Of a stretch of DNA of 64,000 nt, positions 43,001-52,000 are shown piece by piece. The DNA lies in NCBI GenBank assembly GCA_023333565.1, contig JAJKFH010002209.1, positions 62,001 through 126,000 on the forward strand, written 5' to 3'. The position numbers and the translations under genes are program-made. The notes below the pieces were generated by a model. The model was not told where the DNA came from and did not search any database. It was given only the letters and a program-made list of their open reading frames with translations. This stretch comes from Puffinus mauretanicus. Lineage: Eukaryota; Chordata; Aves; Procellariiformes; Procellariidae. How positions within the stretch are numbered: the first letter of the stretch is position 1; every line of letters begins with the position of its first letter.

Positions 43001-46000
43001 TAGCCTTGGCTTTCTGTCAATGTTGCGTGTTGAGCTACTCTATCCTAGATTGAGGAGTCATCTAAGCACCTGGTATTGTCTTCCTGTGGTGTATTTAGTT
43101 CAAGTCATTTCTCAGTCTTCTTCAGGAAAAGTTTGACAGAGTGAACCCTGTAGGTCTCCAACTGCAGTGTGTGTCCTCTACCCTTCAGATAATTTCTGTT
43201 CCTCCTATTTTCATTTTTCGGCACTGTTTTAAAAAGGTAGATGATGCCTGTTACTGTTTTGAGTAATCTAGTACTGATGTCAGCAATCTATAACAGAGGC
43301 CGCACCTTCCTATTCTTACTTGCTTTTGTCCTCGTCCTTAGCCGGTTTCTCATAAGCCCTTTTTCCTGCAGTGGAGCACTGTTTTCTCATGTGAAATTCT
43401 TTCACGCTGTGATCTTTAAGTCTTCTGCGTTACAGCTTTCCATGGGAGCTTTCTGCAATTGTGTGTGTATATCAGTGGTTTGCAGATCAGTGACTTTGTA
43501 TGTGACCAGTATTAAAACACTTTTTTTTAAAGGGTCTAGTTTACCAAGAGATCTGGATTGCCCTCTTTCACCATCACTGGTTGTTCTGTCAGTCCTTGTG
43601 TGATCTGCAAATTTAGAAGTGAATTCGAATTTACTTCTGTGTCTAGTGAAAATATTACTGCTGCTGTTACTGACACTAGCACCGATGCTGTAGTATAGCT
43701 TTCACTTGCATATTAGACTCATTTCTTCCCAAGGATGGAAAAGCTCTCTTCATGCTTTATATTCTGGATCTAGCAAGCTCAATACTCTCTGTCTTCCACT
43801 GTAACATTCACAAGAAATCATCTCTGTGTGAGCCAAACCTTCTCATCCTTTTACAAGAAGCACATCTCCTACCTGCTGAAAGTCCATTCACGTATCCAAG
43901 GAAACAGGTTACTCATTATGTCACCTACTGAAACTACTTAATGACTCATGCTTCATTTCAGCTCCAGACAGGTTTAGCATTGAGCAATGTAGCCTCTTTA
44001 AATCCCCACTCTAGTTATAGAGTGCAAAAATTACAGCTTTGTTTGGCCTAACTACTTTTGGTCCACGTTCATGGAGATAAGTCTGCACCTTATCTGGGGG
44101 CTGGTTGTTCCCTGCTGCCAGCAGTGAGGCAGGGGGGGTAAACAGCGAATATCCTGCTGCTAGCCAGGGATGTCTACCTCTGTCTTTGAACACACGGAGG
44201 TCCTGTTTGTGGCTGCTGAATCCACCATCCGCATGCAGCTAAGGACATTTCCACTGAATCAGGCATTGCCTCAGCATGCTGGTTGGCACGGCAGATGCTA
44301 TAAGGTGAGAAGAGAGCATCACTGGATCTGTTTAGCAGGGCAGCACTGTGACTGGTGCCATCTCATGCTGCCTGAGGTGCTGCTGAGGGAGAGACATCTT
44401 GATGCCCTGGTCATTCCATACCTGCATAACCGCAGGGGGTGATAGAAATTAGTAACTTTGAACAAGGTCCCACTGTACTGCGGCAGGGCTTGGAAAAGAA
44501 TCAGAGTTTCAAATCCAGTCCAGGCTCTAGCCTGTAGACCATGTGTTTGTCCAGCACTGAATATGGAAAATGAACATGCCTGGGCTTTTCTGAACATCAC
44601 CGAGGTGTTGTTCATTCAGATCTTTAGCTTCCAGCTCTTAACACCCACCTACATTCCTGCAGTGTTAGGTGAAATCTTCACGAGTTTACCTGTTCATGTT
44701 GTCACATAAGATGATACCTCCCAGCCACCCTCTGATTTAAAACAGGGATGGATTTGGCTGCTCAGACGGTTGATAAAGGTTTCTTGGTGTCCCACAGGAA
44801 GAGAGCTTGTGTTGCCGGCCTCCTTCCTTGCTGCCTCTGTCACAGTGGGTTCAGAGCGGTGGCACATGGGGGAGCGCTGGAGTTAACCGGGGTCCTGGCT
44901 CAGTGCTCCCCCGCGATCCCGCAGTTTGCTGGGAGTGTCTCCATGCAGACAAGCAGGAAAAGGTACCAGCGCTCTGTATTACTGGAATCAGATCAGGGCC
45001 TGGGATCTAGGAAGTGTCTGAGTTACTACTCCTCCCTCAGCCTGTAATTTGGGAAATTCTGGAAACTCAAAGGAAGCGAACAGCTTGCAAACTTGGGGTG
45101 ATTAGACATAAAACTGAAGTGGGGATAAAATTGAGGAAAGCAAAGAAAGCTGTTTTTGTTGTTACCATCTACTAATATTTTTATAATCTCAACTTAAAGC
45201 TCAGAATTCTCATATAATCCCTTGCATTCAGGTAATAACAAGTGAAATTTTATGAGATTTCCTGTCTTTATGGACTTGTTAAAATTATGGAACTGATTTG
45301 TGGTCTTGCCTATTAGAGTAACGCACCAGAGCAATTGTATTTAACCTTTAAAAAGACCCCATTGCCTGAAATTCACTGTGCCAGAATTGGGTTTTATTGA
45401 AATGTGCACACCATGAATAGGGCAACTATGCCTAACATGTAGGTGTTTTGTCATAGGTCAGTGCATCCCACCGTAACGTAAACAATGATTTGCATGTCCA
45501 TGTATCAAATCTTTTTCATTTAGCTTGTCATATACTAGAATGCTGTGATGGCCTGGCCCAGGATGTCATCAGCACCATAGGGCAAGCGTTTGAGCTTCGA
45601 TTTAAGCAATACTTGCGATGCCCCTCTAAGATACCTACTTTCCATGATAGGTGAGTATGATTGCAGAAGACTGCTAAAGGACTTTCTTTAGCTTTGTATT
45701 TACTTAACAAAATGTGCTATGGACAAAGTTGCTGGAGATGGACAGGATTTAAATACTTCAAAAAGAAATTTCTGCTGAATTAGCAAAGCAGGGTTTGCCT
45801 AATGAATATGAAAGGAGCACAGTAATTTTAAAAGAATGAGCTAAATATGGATTTCACAGTGAACTTACTGAAATGATCATGCCTTTTCCGTTGTAGTTAG
45901 TAGGCAGAGTTGAATGGCCAAGAATGGATGTTATTTGTGGCATTTCCTCATTGTTGTTACTGTTACAGCTCTGTCAATTTAGATGAAGCAAGCTAGAGCT

Positions 46001-49000
46001 GCTGGGCTTCCAAAATGACTAGTGATGTTTCACTATTTCTGATATTAGCCAGGGTGAAGTTTTTAGGAATGTGATGTACTGTACAGGGGCTTTGACTGCG
46101 TTGTTCTCTGGAGAATACAAAATCTGTCTGCTTGTATATGTTTAAAAGGCTGGATTCTGTTTTCTTTGGTGAGCTGTGTTTTTGACATGGATTGCTATAT
46201 GCTTGCTAGCTTTAGTGTAAATCCCAGTGAGCTGGTACCCTTGTGTAGTCTCTTATATCAGAGTAAAATGAGTGTATGGTGAATATAAAATGCTACTATC
46301 CTAATCTGGAAGCATTCTGTACTCACTTTAGACTTGTGTAAATGACTGTTAAATGTAGACTGAAACCACAGATCCGATCTCTTGACTTTGTGGAGTTCTT
46401 TCAGATTTATATTGGTGATAGAGCAGCCATAATTAAAGACAAAGTTCTAGGGCTTTGTCAATCAATCAAGTAATAATATTACAAATACCACTGTAAGGTT
46501 AAATAAAATTGTTTCTTAATGCAGTTTATACTGGGTTTTAAAGCTAAGTAAAAACATCCTTTACTCAGCATAAAGAATTTCATCTGTTGCAAAGGAGGTT
46601 TAGATCAAGTTTGTCTAAACAGAGAGGGTCTGCTGCATGATCCATCATTGCTTCCTGACTTATAATGGTAGCTGAATTGTCAAAATAATATGCAATAGTG
46701 ATCCCCTGACAGGCAGTCTCAACATGCTGCAAGTATCTGTAAGTGCTTTGCAAGCGAGGGGCAAAACAAAGCACTCACTTTCTTACAGGATGCAGAGTTT
46801 TGATGAGCCATGGATGGAGGAAGATAATGAGGCAACAGAACATCCCTATTACAACAACATCCCAAATAAAATGCCCCCTCCCGGCGGCTTCATTGATGCC
46901 AGGCTCAAAGCAAGACTTCCCACTGCTGCAGATGCAGGTCAGGTCAGTGCAATTGCATCTCTGCCCTTCTGCTGATGGATCCAAAATTTAAAAAAAAAGA
47001 GTATTTTTAAGATGGATACATTGGGACCATTTATAGCTCACAGCCCTTCATGTATGGCCAGTTTCCTTTTGAATGGGCATTGAAGGTCTAGGGGGCAACA
47101 AATTAGGCAGGTTCAGAACAAACAAAAGGATGTGAGCTCCTCATGGGTGTTAAAAGATTACAGTTTCATGGAAGAGAAATCCACTGAGGGTTACTACATT
47201 TGTAGAAACCATGTCTGCTTCAGAGAGTATCAAATAGTGCACACTAACTGGGAAAGATTTTATGCAGAACCGTTGTAACAATCTAGTGCAGTCATTACTA
47301 ACAGTTCATTATGTTAATAACTCAGCAGTCATCAGTATTTGGCCAGGTTGCTAGGTAGGTTTTCCACTTCACGCTGAAGTGAGGTCGGCTTGGATATTTC
47401 TACCAGCATTGCTGTTGGAAGTTTGACTGCAGTATCAACGTAGCCACCTAAGAGGATTTTTCAGATCCAGCACACCTCTGCTTAAATCCAGAGGCGCCTT
47501 GTCTGTAGGCAACATCCTCCCTTCAGTACCCCAGCGCGTCCCCTGGTACCAGTGTGAGTCTTTCAGCTCATGCTTTGGAGGGTACTGGGGGTGTCTTCTG
47601 GTCGCAAGTGTGTTTCTGTGGAACGCTTTTCCCCGGCAAGGTTTGTCAGTGCTTGCTGTGTGAAGGCAAATATACTGGAGATGAGGCATCATTTGGGATT
47701 GCGGGGGTTAATAAAAGCAGGAAGCAGGGAAGTTTACATGAAGGTCACCGGTAATATCTTACTCCTACACAAATGCATTTGTGAGATATATATTCTGACA
47801 CCATGATGAATCGGAAATGAAGAGTGGGAGTACACAGAATACAGCCAAGGAAATTGTCAGAGCCACTCATAATATATCTGAGCATTTTAAAGGTAATTGA
47901 AAATTTCTTTGCACATGTGTCTCTTCTAGTCTGCAGCAGGAGTGGGAGGAGAGCAAACCTATTACCAGAGTCGTCACTTAGGAGACAAATTCAGTGAAGA
48001 CTGGCATCATGGGCCTGTTAAGCAAGGTGAGTTTTGCTAGTTTTAGCTGTAATACTGCAGAAGGTCTTGGGTGGGCAAAGCATGTGAAAGTCTGATGCCT
48101 CAAAGTCTTAAGGCCGTGGACTGCACTTTGTTGATAGATTTCCTTTGTCCGAATTTCAGTGTTGGTATCAGTGAAAAGCATTTGGTAATTACCTCTGGGT
48201 AAATTACTAAAGGCACACCTTCATAAAATCTCAACGTTTGCAGAGCAGTTCATAAATAGTGTTGCCCCAAACCTTCAGCTGTCTAACTTGCCATGTCTTA
48301 AAACCCCATGGAGACCTGCATGGTCTCTTCTGAAAATCTGACCCACTAGGGTTATGCAAGATGGAGTTTCCAAAGGAAGAGCCTAAAGTCAAAGTTTTTT
48401 TAAAATATGGAGCAATGCATGTGTTTGCACATGATCTCTGCTCCACGAATAACAAATAATGCATATTGTTCTTTTTGTTGTTGCCCATGAATTTTAAGCA
48501 AATCACATGAAAACATATGTGTGAAATTTCACGCCTTCTACCTTTATGTGACAGCTTTACTGTGTTTCTGGGGACACTTTCTTTTCAAATGCCAGAATAT
48601 GTTATTTGTTGTTAATCTGCACAGATTTGAGGATTTTATTCCATTCCTGCTCTCATGACTCCCCAACTGAACATCAGTTTTGAAAATGATTTATTTACAA
48701 AATTTTCCTTTCCTCCTGAAAAATAACCCATCCCAACCGCTCACTGAAACACAGTTCTGAATCCATTCATTAACATTTTTTTCTACTAGATCCTGCAGTT
48801 ATTGACTTTACGGCTCCCATTCCAGGGAATTTTAAACCTGTGGTGATGGGATGTGATGTTATTTGGTCATTATAACAACACTGTTCTGTCAAATACAAAA
48901 AAGAAGAAAAAAAGTCTTGAATTTTCTAGGATCTCTGGATATTTGTAGTATGCCGGAAGGGAAATTGCAAGTAACCCCAACAGCAGAGATGCCAACATAC

Positions 49001-52000
49001 GTAAACACCCAGCATATAAATACAGAAGCTCTGTTGGCACTTCAGGCAGATGCTGAAAGTACCTTCAGTGGAACCACAGATGATACCAAAGAGAGCAGCC
49101 CAGGAAAGGATCTGTTTGACATGAGTGAGTTCCCTTCCTATTCACTCCCTTTCTAACAAGCAACCCAGTATGTTTATGCATTAGTTCTGTATAAAACTAA
49201 TTTTAAAATTCTCTAAATTTTAGTATTCCTGGTGGAGTTATGGTGAATTTTAGAATTCATGGTGGTTTCATATCTGACTGAGTTAAAATAAGGGTGGCCG
49301 AAGATTTGAAGCTAGTTTGTATTATATCTGAGTTAAGCTGAGTCGCAGTCTATGTTATCCTTAGCATCACAGGCAACCACATCAGGAGGAAAATAAATCA
49401 GGAGGCTTATCATGCAGGAAAGTGAAGGAGCAAATAGCTGGAGAATTAGCTCCAGCCTGTCCTGTGAATATGTTACTAGGAAGTCAATGCATACTACAAA
49501 AACCTTGTGCAACAAGGAAGCTGGGAGGGAAATTGAAAGGCTGAGTTACCCCTTGCTCTGTATAGGCCTACTATCCTATCTAGCTATCTGTTCCAATTTT
49601 GAAGTCAGCTTTTCCAAAATCAGAATCATAGCCATAGCCGTAAAACAATGGCTTAAGCATCAGTCATAATTTGATGTTGGTGCTACCGATACGCATTGCT
49701 TTCAGCCTTGAAGAGATACTTAGCAGGAAATACGGGGAAAGCAGTTTCATGCACAGAAAAATTTCTCTGGTTTTCTAGTCTTCCTACCTCCAATCAATTG
49801 CTGACACATGAATTATTTAATTCAGTTCACACAATTAAGAGGCAGTGAGACAAAGCAGTTGGTGCCTATATGTTATTTGTAAAATAACATATCTACATTT
49901 CTGTTATCTCAGTATAGATAAAACTGTCTTCCTGGCATGTTTTTGCTGAGATATGGCTCTATTTCCACAGCTTAGAGAGAGTTTGGATTGAAAGAAAGGG
50001 GGAGGGAAGAAAGGTGAGGGAGTATCTATCTGTGAATATAGATCTGAAATGAGAAAATTCTGCTGTCTGAAATCTGTCTGGGTGTTAACCTTGATTTCTA
50101 GCATGCCGTGCCCTTAAAACATGCACATGCTTACCTCTATATTATACACATTCTTTTCCTAAAAATAGGGAAAACTGATTTCTCATCTTCCAGCCTTCAT
50201 TAATCTTTATTAACCATTGGATCATTGGGTAAAAGTAGTATAAGAAAATGTGTCAACAAGCCCTATGTTAGTGGTTTGTCAAGCTAATCGTGTTGGGCTT
50301 TGCGCAGACTACAATGTAGTGAAGACATATATAAGCTGGTTTTAAGAATTAGCTGAGGTATCAACAAGCTGTGACAGCACAGTATTTACCCTATTTCTCT
50401 GAGCTAAATTAATCTCTCTGTGGCCCCGTGCAAACATGGCTATGTACTCCTCGCATCTGAGCAGTTGTGTAGAGCTGGTGTATTGCTTCACGGTCCTGCT
50501 CTGCAGATGTCCTTTAGTAAGTCTAAGTGGGCACAGAACAGCATCTTTTTTTAATATGCACTAGTTGGCCAGACGAAGGTCTTGCAAGGGAAAATAGCTT
50601 CCGATAGGTCAGTACAGCATATAATGAAGCACGCACTGACCTCTTTACTATTTCTGTAAGACTGCTGGGATCTGTAATGACACATCTTTCCATTCCACTC
50701 TGCAGAAAGTAATACTGAGTTCAGGATTTAGCTGAAGTTTAAAAGATGCTTCCTTGAGGCTGATTTCAGCTAGGTAAATCACGGTAAAGGTGTTAGCCTG
50801 TGTCTATGTTGCAAAGTCCTCTTCCTAGCTGGAGGCTAGGGGTGGGCTGACTGGTAAGGGCGACTCATGCCTTCTAGACATACCCTTGGGCTGGAGACTC
50901 AGTAATGGGTCATTTTAAAATGAATATGTTGCTTGAAGAGAGAACAGATATGAGTATAATGACATTGGGTACCAATATTATGCAATTTATTTGAAATGAA
51001 ACTGTCTGATGTACCTGGCAAGAGAAAAGGAGAGCTGTACCCAGTACCAGGGCATATAAATGCAACTGTTGACAATAGCCATTACTGAAATAAAATCACT
51101 ACCTTTCAGAAGCTCCTGCCAAGGTTCAATCTGATTTTTATCAGCATCTTTCTGTGTATAACATACATTTTTAACATATTACACTCCTTAGTCTTAATAT
51201 AATCCATAAATCAGTAGGCCTAGCAGTACATCTTCTCTCATTTTTTTCATGAAGATAAAAGAAATTGGCTATAACACAAAATAAATCCCGTTAAAAATGA
51301 CTGGTATATCACCATTTTGTAACATGATTTACCTCTGAATGGTCTTGCCTTTGTTTCTACTTCCATAACCAGAACCATTTGAAGACGCCCTCAAGAACCA
51401 AACGTCTGAGGCTGTGTTGAGTAAATCCACCTCCACTGCGTGCACCAGTCCTCTTTTATCCAGAGCAGCTGACTGGACTGTAGCGGAAGAGCTGAGTATA
51501 GAGCCGTGGTATCAAGGAGAGATGAGCAGGAAAGAAGCAGAACAGCTGTTAAAGAAATGCGGAGATTTCCTCGTGAGGAAGAGTACCACGAATCCCGGCT
51601 CCTATGTGCTGACAGGCATGCACAACGGACAAGCCAAGCATCTTCTTTTGGTGGACCCAGAAGGAACTGTAAGTGCTGACTCCTCAGTAATACAGGAGGT
51701 TTCTGACTCTACACATTTTCTCTAAATGTGTTTAATCTTGTTTACAGCTTATTCACAGCTAATCATACGTACAGCCTCATATCTCTAATATGCCATCACA
51801 ACCTCTAATTCTCTCCCTGATGCCTAGCAGAGGACCCACTGCATGATTTCTGCACATTGCAGGGAGCCTTAGGGACCTGATTCCCCAGCAAGGTCAAGCT
51901 TTGGCCGCTGTGGTACAGTCTTAGTCAGAAGTGCAGCTAAGCTACTTCTTTAGCCTTCCTGCTGCCTTAGAAGCTGCTGGTGGCTGTGCAAGTTCGGCCA

